Under the pieces are notes generated by a model. The model saw nothing but the letters and a program-made list of their open reading frames with translations, had not been told where the DNA came from and searched no databases. A stretch of DNA of 64,000 bases from an uncultured Nitrospirota bacterium (GTDB lineage: Bacteria > CG2-30-53-67), in NCBI GenBank assembly GCA_947259355.1, contig CAMYMF010000001.1:1-64000 (forward strand). The letters run 5' to 3'. Below, piece by piece: positions 29,406-38,418 of this stretch (the stretch's first letter is position 1; each line of letters starts with the position of its first letter). The translations under genes and the position numbers were made by a program.

Positions 29406-30713
29406 ATGACACACCCCGTGGTAGCCATTGTGGGGCGCCCAAACGTCGGGAAATCGAGACTTTTCAACCGTCTCATAGGACAGCGCAGGGCACTCGTGGG
29501 AGACCGTCCAGGTGTGACGAGAGATCGGAACTATGCAACGGCCGAATTTGATGAACGGCCGTTTTTTCTGGTGGACACCGGCGGTTTTCACATGGCGCCC
29601 ACGGACCCCCTCATGGAACAGGTGATTCTGCAGGTCCGAGCTGCTCTGGAAGAAGCCGATGCCGTCCTTTTTGTTCTGGATGCAATCGAGGGTCTGACGC
29701 CAATGGACCGCGACATCGACGGTTACCTGCGTAAAGCAAGCAAACCGGTCTTTCACGTCATCAACAAGGTCGATAGTAGCAGACAGGAAGAAGGGGTCTA
29801 CGATTTCTATGAATTGGGTGTGGAGCATCTCTTCCCCATTTCTGCAGAACATGGCAGGGGCATCGATGATTTGATGCACGCCGTTGTGCAAGGCCTGCCG
29901 GCGACGGAGCCTGCCGTTCCCTCTGATGCGACACATGTCAGCGTTCTGGGGAGACCGAACACGGGGAAATCCACATTGATCAACGCGCTCATCGGAGAAA
30001 CGAGATTGATCGCGAGTCAGACGCCCGGCACGACGCGAGACACCATCGATACACCCTTTATCTGGAACCGCCATGCATTCGTCCTGATTGATACGGCGGG
30101 CATTCGGCGCAAGTCAAGAATCACGGAAAAGATCGAAACGGTCAGCGTCATCAAAGCTTTTCAAAGCATCGACCGCTCAGACGTCTGTCTGATTCTCATC
30201 GACGCCACGGAAGGTATCACAGAGCAGGATGCAAGAATCGCTGGACTGGTGCACGAGGCAGGTCGCGCTGCCATCGTGCTGGTCAACAAGTGGGATGCCA
30301 TGCCCCGGGGGTCAGACCGCCGCACCTTTGATAGCGAAGTTCGGCAGCGTCTGAAATTTATGGACTACGCACCGACCCTTTTCATCTCGGCCCTCACTGG
30401 AGCGGGTCTCGGAGCTATCCTACCGCTTGCCGTGGAGTTGACGGCGACATCGTGCAAGCAGATCTCCACATCCACGGTAAACCAGGCGTTGAGAAAGGCT
30501 GTGTCCGAACACGCTCCGGCTCTCTTCAGAGGTCGGCGGGTCAGGTTCTTCTATGGAACACAGGGCGGCACGAGGCCGCCCACTTTCCTGCTGTTCGTCA
30601 ATGAACCGAAGGGGGTTCATTTTTCCTATCGTCGGTTCCTCATCAATCGTTTCCGGGAAGAACTCAACCTGCCGAAGGTACCGGTTCGCATTATTCTCAG
30701 AAAAAGACGTTGA
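29406..30713 (+). CDS. der: Ribosome-associated GTPase Der (EngA)
   Basis: About 435 residues with two tandem GTPase domains and a C-terminal KH-like domain, needed for 50S subunit assembly. The first P-loop is GRPNVGKSRLF (10-20, with Arg in place of the usual Thr after GKS); the second is GRPNTGKST (about 182-190). DTAG-type G3 motifs are DTGGF and DTAGIRRKSR, and G4 motifs are NKVD and NKWD. ATG 29406 follows a G-rich ribosome site and gives the standard N terminus; the frame is open 30 codons upstream. Confidence 0.95.
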   Translation: MTHPVVAIVGRPNVGKSRLFNRLIGQRRALVGDRPGVTRDRNYATAEFDERPFFLVDTGGFHMAPTDPLMEQVILQVRAALEEADAVLFVLDAIEGLTPMDRDIDGYLRKASKPVFHVINKVDSSRQEEGVYDFYELGVEHLFPISAEHGRGIDDLMHAVVQGLPATEPAVPSDATHVSVLGRPNTGKSTLINALIGETRLIASQTPGTTRDTIDTPFIWNRHAFVLIDTAGIRRKSRITEKIETVSVIKAFQSIDRSDVCLILIDATEGITEQDARIAGLVHEAGRAAIVLVNKWDAMPRGSDRRTFDSEVRQRLKFMDYAPTLFISALTGAGLGAILPLAVELTATSCKQISTSTVNQALRKAVSEHAPALFRGRRVRFFYGTQGGTRPPTFLLFVNEPKGVHFSYRRFLINRFREELNLPKVPVRIILRKRR

Positions 30714-30797
30714 TGGGGTGATTGATGTCCATCGCGGTGCGCAGAACTAGAGCGACGAAGTTCGAACCGTGAAGAAGCAACTCGATTGAGCACACCC

Positions 30798-31877
30798 CTA
30801 AGACCGCCGGAGCACAGTGCCAATGAGGGCCGGATCAACGTCGTCGCGAATCACCACTTTCCCGATCCGTTCAGGAAGAATGAAGCGTATCCGTCCGTCT
30901 TGAACCTTCTTGTCGTGGATCATGGCCTCCACGACAGCATGGACGTCCAGCTCCGGTGGGCGGGTGGGAAGACCGATGCGCTCCAGCACCGCCGTCAGAC
31001 GCTGCACGTCGCGCTCCCGACACACCCCCATGGCACTGGCGATCCTGGCAGCCGCCACCATCCCGATGGCCACCGCTTCCCCATGAATAAATTGGGAATA
31101 CCCCGTCAGGGCTTCGATGGCATGGCCCAGGGTATGGCCAAAGTTGAGAATAGCCCGCAGTCCCGACTCCAACTCATCCCGTGCGACCACCGTGGCCTTG
31201 GCTTCGCAGGAGGAGCGTACCACCTCCGCCATGGCGACAGATTCCAGGTTGAGAATCTCTTCAATATGCGACTCTACAAATGAGAAGAAGTTGGCGTCAA
31301 GAATCACTCCGTATTTGACAACTTCCGCCATCCCCGCCCTTAACTCTCGCTTCGGCAAGGTTCGCAACAGGTCCAGGTCGCAGAGGACCAGTCTCGGTTG
31401 ATAGAAGGCGCCGATCAGGTTCTTCCCCTTGGGATGGTCCACCCCCGTCTTGCCTCCGACAGCGCTGTCCACCTGGGCCAGCAGCGTCGTCGGAATACTT
31501 ACAAAAGGCACGCCCCGCAGATAGGTGCTTGCCACAAAACCGGCCACGTCTCCGATGACACCACCGCCCAAAGCCACGATGGCACATCTGCGATCCATCT
31601 TAAAATCAATCAGTGCATCATAGAGCATCGCCGCGGTCGCAAGAGACTTGTGCACCTCGCCGTCGGGTGTCTCCACGACCCGCACCTTGAATCCACTTTG
31701 CGCCAGCAGCGTCTCCACACGATCCCCATATAAAGGGCGCACAACGGCATTGGTCACGACCATGACCTGGCGGCCGAGCGCCATGGAACGCATAGTCTCT
31801 CCAACGCAATCGAGAGCCCCGGCACCAATGATGATATCGTAGCTCCGCTCATCAAGATCAACTCTTACCTTTTCCAC
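30798..31877 (-). CDS. aroB: 3-dehydroquinate synthase
   Basis: About 359 residues, the second shikimate-pathway enzyme, NAD+- and divalent-metal-dependent. It shows ALGGGVIGDVAGFVASTYLR (NAD binding), IPTTLLAQVDSAVGGKTGVD, and the metal-ligand block NFGHTLGHAIE. The start is GTG 31875-31877, with AGAGGA ten bases upstream; an ATG frame extends 26 codons further without support. The pil operon lies upstream on the same strand but ends in a strong terminator, so aroB is probably transcribed separately, although pilQ-aroB neighbours are common. Confidence 0.93.
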   Translation of the reverse strand: MEKVRVDLDERSYDIIIGAGALDCVGETMRSMALGRQVMVVTNAVVRPLYGDRVETLLAQSGFKVRVVETPDGEVHKSLATAAMLYDALIDFKMDRRCAIVALGGGVIGDVAGFVASTYLRGVPFVSIPTTLLAQVDSAVGGKTGVDHPKGKNLIGAFYQPRLVLCDLDLLRTLPKRELRAGMAEVVKYGVILDANFFSFVESHIEEILNLESVAMAEVVRSSCEAKATVVARDELESGLRAILNFGHTLGHAIEALTGYSQFIHGEAVAIGMVAAARIASAMGVCRERDVQRLTAVLERIGLPTRPPELDVHAVVEAMIHDKKVQDGRIRFILPERIGKVVIRDDVDPALIGTVLRRS

Positions 31878-32106
31878 TGATCGGAAATCCTCTGCACCTT
31901 GTCGGCAATAGACGGCCGCGGCCGAAAGCATCCATCGGGCAAACGCCATCCCCAACGAAGCGTCTTACCATCTCGCCCCGGACAGGGGGCGCCGGTCATC
32001 ATCCGGCGCAGTATGACTGCCTGCGCATTAAACAAGGTGCGGCGTTCGGTCCGTGTGCTTGGAGTCTAATATAAATAGCGGGAGAAGTAAACGGAAGACT
32101 GGCGGG

Positions 32107-32134
32107 AAAAGCCGCCCCGCTTGCGCGGGGCGGC
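32107..32134 (-). terminator. Intrinsic terminator of the pilMNOPQ operon
   Basis: On the minus strand GCCGCCCCGC, a four-base loop and GCGGGGCGGC form a perfect ten-base-pair stem (32111-32134), followed by TTTT. It begins 16 bases after the pilQ stop. Confidence 0.85.
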
Positions 32135-32149
32135 TGATCCAGTGCTCTA

Positions 32150-33643
32150 TCACCGGATAATCTTTGGCGTCAAAAAGACGAGGAGTTCTCGTTTCTCGTT
32201 CTCCACTGTGTCCCGACGGAAGAGCTTGCCCAGATAGGGCACATCCATTAACCATGGGACCCCTGCTTTCGACTCCTCCTTCTCGACCACATAGATCCCG
32301 CCAATGACAGTCGTTTCACCGTCGGCCAAAAGTACGGTGGTTTTGGCTGTGTTACGGGTGATGGCCGGCTGGGACAGGTCTCCCAGAAATGTCGGCGAGT
32401 CGCGATGTGTTTCGACGTCGAGAAGAATCGTATTCTCCGCCGTCACATGGGGGGTGACGATCAGCTCAAGATTGGCTTCCACGAATTCTGTCTGGGTCCC
32501 GTCCTGTGACACGGACAGATAGGGGATGTCCTGCCCTTGAACCACATTGGCCTCCTGATTGTCCACGGTCATGATTCTCGGGGAGGAGATCACCTTGGCC
32601 AGTTCCTTACTTTGCGCCACTGAAAGCCTGGCGTCGAGCACCCAGAGACTGTCAGAAAAGAAACGGCCCAGGTTGAATCCGAACGTTCCCGTGGGCCCCG
32701 TGGCGGGCAGATTCACGTTGAATCCTACGGGCAGAGTTCCGCCACCCGATATCGCAGAGTTTCCAGCTTGATCATTCAGACCGAAAAAAGCGTTGTTGCC
32801 GGTGTTGCCGCCAAAAATGTTCGAATCGGTATGACGGGATGTCTTAGCCCGAGCAAAGCCCCACTGGATGCCAAGCTCCCGACTGAAAGAGTCCGTTGCC
32901 TCCACGATGCGCGCTTCGATGAGTACCTGGGGAATGCGGGTGTCCAGTCTTTTCACGAGCGTTTCGATCTGGTTGACGTTCTTCTGGATATCGTTCACGA
33001 TCAGGGTGTTGGTCCGGGCGTCAATATCAATCTTGCCGCGCTCGGACAGGATATTCTTGACCAGTTCAGACTCCTTGACCGTAGCGATATCGGTATAGTT
33101 GACCGGGATGATACGGGTCACCAACGGTTCCACCTTATCGCTGGCCTTCATGGCCGCCAGCCGTTTGTTGGCCTCCTCCGTGATGGTCTCCGAACGTGCG
33201 ATCCGTATGATATTACCCATCCTCACCTTGTCCAGCCCATTGGTCATCAGGATGATATCGAGGGCCTGATCCCAAGGGATGTTCTTCAGATTGACGGTCA
33301 CCTTTCCCGTCACATCCGCCCCAAAGACGATGTTCACCCCTCCAATGTCTGCGAGGAGCCGCAGCACGTTAACCACGTCGGCATCCTGCAGATCGAGGGA
33401 GATTTTTTTGCCCGTGTATTGCTTCCGTTCGATGGCCCTGGAGAGGGACGAATGAATGTCCTCGACACTGACCGGTCGGGTCACCAATGATGTCTCCGCC
33501 GGGATGTCCGCACTTCGTTCACGCTGCAGGGACTGTATCAGGGTGTCAATCTTGTCCTCGGCCTGAGTCGTGGGGAGGGGGAGGGCCAAAAGAACAGCGA
33601 CCACAACGCTCAAAAAACAAACCTGCTTTCTAAGAAAGCTCAT
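32150..33643 (-). CDS. pilQ: Type IV pilus secretin PilQ
   Basis: A 497-residue outer-membrane secretin through which pili extend. There is a signal peptide (1-28), a STN/secretin-N domain (KKISLDLQDADVVNVLRLLA, residues about 80-150), an N1 domain (about 170-245) and the secretin barrel (about 255-490) ending FLTPKIIR. It is short for PilQ because it lacks the N-terminal AMIN peptidoglycan-binding domains. Its ATG overlaps the pilP stop. Confidence 0.92.
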   Translation of the reverse strand: MSFLRKQVCFLSVVVAVLLALPLPTTQAEDKIDTLIQSLQRERSADIPAETSLVTRPVSVEDIHSSLSRAIERKQYTGKKISLDLQDADVVNVLRLLADIGGVNIVFGADVTGKVTVNLKNIPWDQALDIILMTNGLDKVRMGNIIRIARSETITEEANKRLAAMKASDKVEPLVTRIIPVNYTDIATVKESELVKNILSERGKIDIDARTNTLIVNDIQKNVNQIETLVKRLDTRIPQVLIEARIVEATDSFSRELGIQWGFARAKTSRHTDSNIFGGNTGNNAFFGLNDQAGNSAISGGGTLPVGFNVNLPATGPTGTFGFNLGRFFSDSLWVLDARLSVAQSKELAKVISSPRIMTVDNQEANVVQGQDIPYLSVSQDGTQTEFVEANLELIVTPHVTAENTILLDVETHRDSPTFLGDLSQPAITRNTAKTTVLLADGETTVIGGIYVVEKEESKAGVPWLMDVPYLGKLFRRDTVENEKRELLVFLTPKIIR

Positions 33644-34167
33644 CGACGTCCCTCCTCTTTCTTAAGCTCGAGTACTACCTCGGAGACCGTGATTTGTCCT
33701 AAGAAATCCTTTTTCTTTTCTTTGACGACCATCTTGTCATCCATGATTTTTGCGATCACACCTTCGTTCTTGCCAAGCGGCAGGCCGCGGCGGAGGAAAT
33801 ACCCTTTGCCGTCGGGCGTCTGAATCAATGCCGTATTGCCTTCGGGGTTCTTGACAATCCCCACAAGCTTTAGATCCTCAACATTCACTTTCTGCAGCGG
33901 TGTCAACTCATCGCCCTTGGGTCCCGCTTCTTCTCCACGGAACAGAAGGGACTCGAAGGGGTCGCGCCGTTCGCCGGGGATGTAGGTATACTCCTCTTTC
34001 GGAGGCGACTCTTCTGCAACGGGTGTACTCTCGGTCTCGGCCTTCAGAACAGCGGCCGGTGGTTTCGCCGACTCGCCAAAGACGGCCGTTCCCGAAGCAG
34101 AAAGAAATCCCACGACAACAGCGAATTGAATTGCTCGCAACATCAACAGGTAGAATGCATTCCGCAT
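33640..34167 (-). CDS. pilP: Type IV pilus assembly lipoprotein-like protein PilP
   Basis: About 175 residues. An N-terminal hydrophobic segment (5-30) is followed by a linker and the PilP domain with the RRDPFESLL motif and LKLVGIVKNPEGNTALIQTP, which links PilNO to the secretin. ATG 34165-34167 has GAGAGGG upstream; the frame extends upstream into pilO. No lipobox cysteine is seen at the end of the hydrophobic segment (SASGTAVFGES), so it may be a cleaved or membrane-anchored periplasmic protein rather than a lipoprotein. Confidence 0.87.
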   Translation of the reverse strand: MRNAFYLLMLRAIQFAVVVGFLSASGTAVFGESAKPPAAVLKAETESTPVAEESPPKEEYTYIPGERRDPFESLLFRGEEAGPKGDELTPLQKVNVEDLKLVGIVKNPEGNTALIQTPDGKGYFLRRGLPLGKNEGVIAKIMDDKMVVKEKKKDFLGQITVSEVVLELKKEEGRR

Positions 34168-34198
34168 GGTGCCCTCTCTATTCTCCATTCTTAATCGG

Positions 34199-34789
34199 CT
34201 ACTGATTATTCTGCGCCAATTGCGAGTTCCCTTCCTCCAGGGCGCTGAATGTCTTGGCCACACACTTGGTGACGATGCCCTTCTCGCTGCCCGCTTTAGA
34301 CATGGACAGATCCGTGATGTTGACAATACGAGAGAGTTTACTGATACGGTCGAAAAAAATCGCCACTTCATGATAACCACCAATCAACTCCATTTCCACG
34401 GGGATCTCATAATAAAGATTGGAGGAATTCTTTACTTTGTTCCGTGGCTTCCAAAGCCGAAAGTCCAAACCCGACTGCTGCCCCAGCACAGAGACCTGTT
34501 TCAACAGATCGGTGACCTCACTGCTGGTCGGGAATTTACGCTGCACTTCCAGCAGCTTCTCCTGAAGCTCCGCATTCTTGGCCAGAAGTTCGTCCTTCTT
34601 TTCTGCGAGGCTCTTGTTCACAATAATCTGGCGGTCCAGTTCTTCTATCTTCTTGGTCAGACCCTCAATCTGTTTCGAGTTTGCACGGTAGGGATAGAAG
34701 AAGAATAACCCAATGACCGCCACGAAAACAATCACCACAAGAATCAGTCGCTGCCGCTTCGGAATTGCATCGATCGCTTCTAGATTCAT
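34199..34789 (-). CDS. pilO: Type IV pilus inner-membrane protein PilO
   Basis: A 196-residue bitopic protein. One membrane helix (about 14-32), a coiled coil (about 35-85) and a C-terminal ferredoxin-like periplasmic domain (FPTSSEVTDLLKQVSVLGQQ, then YYEIPVEMELIGGYHEVAIF) match PilO, the partner of PilN in the alignment subcomplex. It lies 58 bases after pilN and 31 before pilP. Confidence 0.9.
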   Translation of the reverse strand: MNLEAIDAIPKRQRLILVVIVFVAVIGLFFFYPYRANSKQIEGLTKKIEELDRQIIVNKSLAEKKDELLAKNAELQEKLLEVQRKFPTSSEVTDLLKQVSVLGQQSGLDFRLWKPRNKVKNSSNLYYEIPVEMELIGGYHEVAIFFDRISKLSRIVNITDLSMSKAGSEKGIVTKCVAKTFSALEEGNSQLAQNNQ

Positions 34790-34847
34790 ACCTACCCCGC
34801 CCTGCTGGTGTTCGTCGATAGCACGGTGCCCGACCCTGCCGAATAGA

Positions 34848-35396
34848 CTACTGGCTGGGGACCGTCACGCTCGAGTTCAGCGTGTAGACATAGACCCGTG
34901 CGCCCTGATTGCCGGCCAGTTTTGATTCCTGCAAATTCACGCCTGCAAAATAGGGCGAATTCTTCAGGTTATTGACAAAATCAACGATGGAAATATTTGC
35001 GAAAGCGGACCCTGAAATGGTCAGCCGGTCACCATTCAACGACAAGTTATTGAACCAGAGATTGTCCGTGATATTAAGGCTCAGCTCGTCCAGCAAATGA
35101 ACCGGCCCACCCTGCTGCTTCTCCAGTTGTGCAATGACATCGATTTTCTGCTCATACAGCGCCTTGTCCTTTTTGAACTGTTCCACTTCGGCAACGACTT
35201 TCTTCAACTGATCCAGCTGCTGCTGCTTCTGGGTCTGCTCAAGGGTCAATTTCTCCACCTTCCGATTCTGCCAGGACCACAGAAACCCGAGGCCGACCGC
35301 CACGATCAGGAGAAGGACAGCCGAGAGGAGCAGCTCTTGCTTGACCCCACGGCTCTTACGACGCTCTTTTCTCGACAGTAAGTTTATCTTAATCAT
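34848..35396 (-). CDS. pilN: Type IV pilus inner-membrane protein PilN
   Basis: A 182-residue bitopic protein. The cytoplasmic N terminus MIKINLLSRKERRKSRG carries the conserved INLL motif that docks into PilM. The membrane helix is about 25-45, followed by a coiled coil and a periplasmic domain (LDELSLNITDNLWFNNLSLN). The ATG overlaps the pilM stop (ATGA), so PilM and PilN are translationally coupled. Confidence 0.92.
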   Translation of the reverse strand: MIKINLLSRKERRKSRGVKQELLLSAVLLLIVAVGLGFLWSWQNRKVEKLTLEQTQKQQQLDQLKKVVAEVEQFKKDKALYEQKIDVIAQLEKQQGGPVHLLDELSLNITDNLWFNNLSLNGDRLTISGSAFANISIVDFVNNLKNSPYFAGVNLQESKLAGNQGARVYVYTLNSSVTVPSQ

Positions 35397-36460
35397 TTAT
35401 CGTCCACCCTTCGCAGGGCCAGACCGATCCCTACTGCTGCGGTCGGCGCAATTTCCTGGATAAAATCAAAATCGAAACTACCCTCGAGAATTTCGATATT
35501 CTGGAAGGGATTGATTACGCCCACTTCCAGTCCAAGATTCTTCGCAAGGTAATCACGAAACCCTTTCATTCTGGAGCAGCCGCCGCAGATCATCACGCGG
35601 GAAACGGCATCCTTGGACTTGGCCGAAGTGGCTCGGTAAAAGTCAAAGGAACGCAGAATTTCGGAGGAGATATCGTTGGACACCGACTCCAGTATGGGGA
35701 CGATCTCCTCGAAGGTGACGCCCTCCACATCTTCGCCGCGCTTCAGTCTTTCCGCGTCTTCAAAGCTAACGCCGAATTCCTTCTGGATGGCCTCCGAGAA
35801 CTGGTTGCCCCCAATGGAGATATCGCGCGTGAATGCGGACATGCCATCCTGAACCACATTGATATTCATCAAGCCAGCGCCGATATCTATCAGTGCAACA
35901 GCCTCATTCTTGTTGAGTTCGTAGTTGATCTCATACATGTTCTCCAGCGCAAACGCGTCCACATCGACGACGACAGGCGTCAGGCCGGCTTCCTCCACCA
36001 GGCCCGTATATTCGTTGATCTTATCCTTCTTGACCGCCACCAATAGAACTTCCATCTGACGATTTCCGTTTTCGCCGATGGGCTTCAATATCTGGTAGTC
36101 AATATTCACGTCGTCAATATCGAAGGGGATATACTGCTCGGCTTCCCATTGAATGGACTCATCGAGTTCGTCTTCTGTCATCTCTGGCAAATTGATCTTC
36201 TTGACGATCACAGAAATGCCCGAAACGGAGATGGCGACATTCTTCACCTTGATTTTGTTGTCGCGATAAATCTCCCGAATGGTCGACACGACGCGCTCCG
36301 CGTCCATTACCGTGCCGTCTACGATGACCTCGGGATCCAGAGGGCGGACGTCCGCATGAACCAACTGGAACCCCCCTCCCGATTCTTTAAACTGAAAGGC
36401 TTTGATGGAACTGGTGCCGATGTCCAGGCCAACGACATGTTTAGGTTTAGAGAAGAGCAT
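35393..36460 (-). CDS. pilM: Type IV pilus assembly ATPase-fold protein PilM
   Basis: A 355-residue cytoplasmic FtsA/actin-like protein. It has the phosphate-1 motif VGLDIGTSSIKAFQF, ALIDIGAGLMNINVV, and CGGCSRMKGFRDYLAKNLGL near the end. It binds ATP and the PilN N terminus to form the inner ring of the pilus machine. GGAGGAGAAC precedes the ATG. It is first in the operon, downstream of a promoter region with repeated TTGACA. Confidence 0.94.
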   Translation of the reverse strand: MLFSKPKHVVGLDIGTSSIKAFQFKESGGGFQLVHADVRPLDPEVIVDGTVMDAERVVSTIREIYRDNKIKVKNVAISVSGISVIVKKINLPEMTEDELDESIQWEAEQYIPFDIDDVNIDYQILKPIGENGNRQMEVLLVAVKKDKINEYTGLVEEAGLTPVVVDVDAFALENMYEINYELNKNEAVALIDIGAGLMNINVVQDGMSAFTRDISIGGNQFSEAIQKEFGVSFEDAERLKRGEDVEGVTFEEIVPILESVSNDISSEILRSFDFYRATSAKSKDAVSRVMICGGCSRMKGFRDYLAKNLGLEVGVINPFQNIEILEGSFDFDFIQEIAPTAAVGIGLALRRVDDK

Positions 36461-36595
36461 GTTCTCCTCCGTGTTGAGTATCGTAGAGCATCTTGGTGTC
36501 GAAACGAGAGGTGAGAGTCAGCCGCTTCTGTTCATTGATGAACGTCATCTGGCAACCTTTTCGTGAGGCAGTATCTCTCTTGTTCGTTACATGTC

Positions 36596-36624
36596 AAACT
36601 AACACGTGTCAACAGAACTGTCAA
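36596..36624 (-). promoter_or_regulatory. Promoter region of pilMNOPQ with three TTGACA hexamers
   Basis: The minus strand has perfect TTGACA at 36619-36624, 36607-36612 and 36592-36597. The best pair is the first with TAGTTT (36596-36601) at 17 bases; the second pairs with TAACGA (36584-36589) at 17 bases. The leader to pilM would be about 125 bases. The remainder of the gap 36461-36893 holds no gene, and no clear terminator for the upstream J-domain gene. Confidence 0.5.
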
Positions 36625-36893
36625 TAATTAAATCTAGAAATGCCCTTATTTGTTAACTTGTTAGACCGGTTCCTTAAAACCTGATTGAGCGAGCCCACCC
36701 CCGATTAAGTCATAGGCTCCCGGCCGCGGACAGCTGGTCCAGAGTCCACCATATGGCATGACCAACGGGTCTTTCGATGTGTTTGTCGATTGCATGTCAC
36801 AATATTCATGGTAAGTAACCTGGGACATACTGTCAAGGAGTTTTCGGGCAACTTGTCATCTGGTATGAACGGGGGAAATGAATGGGGGAATGC

Positions 36894-37559
36894 TTAGTTC
36901 TTACTGGTCAAACGCCTGAAGAAATCCCGGGTGCGCTCCAGAAATCCGCGATCTTCTGACAGCCCCAACTCCGCGCGGGCCACAGGGTTATCGGGGTCCC
37001 AGTGTAGCGCTTTTTGAAACTGCCTTTCGGCCCGAATGTGCAGCCTCGCTTTCTTGTACACCAACCCGAGATTGACGTAATTCTGCACGTCGTATGGCTC
37101 GATCTCCACAGCTTTCTCGCACATCTCTCGGGCCTCGTGCAGTCTCCGAGGCTTCTCAGACAGGGCCAATCCCAGATAGGAGTAATACTCCGCCTTATCA
37201 GGCTCCATACGGACGGCCGCTTTCAGCAGATCAATGGCACTGTTGAAATCTTTGATCTTCATGGCCTTCAACGCTGTATGGTAGAGCTCGTCCGCCCGGT
37301 AGCGCTCATCGGAAGACTTTTTCCGACCTCTCGATAAATCCTGTAAACCGGCATCATAGTCTGCCTTCGCCGTCTGGTCCTTGAGGACGTTGTAGGCTTC
37401 GTTTACCTCCGCGAACTTGACCTTATATTCGTTCTGCTGATCACCCTGATGCTTGTCGGGATGATACTTCTTCGCCAACCTGAAGAAGGCCTTCTTGATT
37501 TCTTCCTGCGCAGCAGATGGCGATACACCCAGTATCTTGTAGTAATCCTTCTCTACCAT
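36894..37559 (-). CDS. J-domain protein with TPR repeats
   Basis: A 221-residue protein. The N-terminal J domain (1-70) has an intact HPD at 33-35 (KYHPDKHQGD), so it can stimulate an Hsp70. A charged linker is followed by about three TPR motifs (about 92-200: YHTALKAMKIKDFNSAIDLL, YYSYLGLALSEK, NYVNLGLVYKKARLHIRAER). Such fusions are common in deltaproteobacteria, often near pil or motility genes; the client is unknown. Its own promoter is at 37670-37697. Confidence 0.88.
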   Translation of the reverse strand: MVEKDYYKILGVSPSAAQEEIKKAFFRLAKKYHPDKHQGDQQNEYKVKFAEVNEAYNVLKDQTAKADYDAGLQDLSRGRKKSSDERYRADELYHTALKAMKIKDFNSAIDLLKAAVRMEPDKAEYYSYLGLALSEKPRRLHEAREMCEKAVEIEPYDVQNYVNLGLVYKKARLHIRAERQFQKALHWDPDNPVARAELGLSEDRGFLERTRDFFRRLTSKN

Positions 37560-37669
37560 CCCTTGTCTCCCATGGATGCGACGACCTCCCCGGTCATGGC
37601 ACAGGCCTGTCTCCGGCTGAGGGGGTGGCGGGACATGGTCCGTCGGTCGTGCACCATCATGGCTCGACT

Positions 37670-37697
37670 ATTTTATCGCGGGCCATCACCTTGTCCA
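37670..37697 (-). promoter_or_regulatory. Promoter of the J-domain-TPR gene
   Basis: Minus-strand TGGACA (37692-37697), 16 bases, TAAAAT (37670-37675), about 105 bases before the start codon. It overlaps the end of the TPR remnant. Confidence 0.5.
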
Positions 37698-37900
37698 GCC
37701 CCATGCTGCCGTCACCTCACCGGGGTCGCAAGCAAGAATCCCCCGCAATGCGGAGATTGCTTTCTCCTCCCAATACAACTTTTCTGACAAAAAAGCAAGA
37801 TTCAATGTTAGATGCAGGGAATCGCGGATTCCTGCCATCGGCTCGCTCGAATGCTGCCTCCGCCTCTGGATAGGCTTTCTCACGGGCATACGGAATCCTT
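37686..37900 (-). pseudogene. Remnant of a TPR protein gene, frameshifted
   Basis: Two TPR-like pieces lie in different minus-strand frames. The upstream frame gives YAREKAYPEAEAAFERADG (about 37845-37893) and the other gives SLHLTLNLAFLSEKLYWEEK followed by AISALRGILACDP (about 37720-37823). Joined by a frameshift near 37815-37838 they read as consecutive 34-residue TPR motifs. No intact start or long frame remains. The rest of the 860-base gap 37560-38418 shows no further recognisable coding sequence, so this looks like a decayed gene. Confidence 0.5.
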
Positions 37901-38418
37901 AGAGTTTCGGGAAACGGGTTCATCAGCGACAATCCGCCAGCAAGTGCCCAAGAACACGGATTGCGTCCCAGTCTCTGCCGACAGAGGGGTTCTGCGCAAT
38001 CGGGCCTCTCTGGGTGAGGTTTCGAAACCATCTTGAAGCCGCCTCCAAAAAGTTTGATCCACGGCATCGCCCTATCCATCGCTGTGACGGTCTTTTCTTG
38101 CGTTGCGGATCGTGGCCTATTTCCGAGCGGTCCAGTCACACAGATTCTTCAGGCGGCCTCTGTTCGCGACAGCCTGGTGCCTATCGTGAACGTGAGGGCT
38201 GAATAGATGCGTCTGCTGGAGATCCATTCTGTAAACGCCAAAGATCACAGGATTTCAGGCAGATTTGTCCCATCCAAAAGAAAAAGGCGGCAGAACAGAC
38301 ACGCAGCTCCACGGCACTCATGGACGGGCCCGATGCATCCACAGGTATGCAAATCAAGGGCTTTCTTAAGGCGGTCACGGGACAGTCATGGGCAGACGAT
38401 CATCGCCGCCCTCTCTGC

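Noticed and set aside
38181-38378. Minus-strand frame of 65 codons in the gap beside the TPR remnant
   Set aside because: No ribosome site, no motif, and the composition is not distinguishable from noise.
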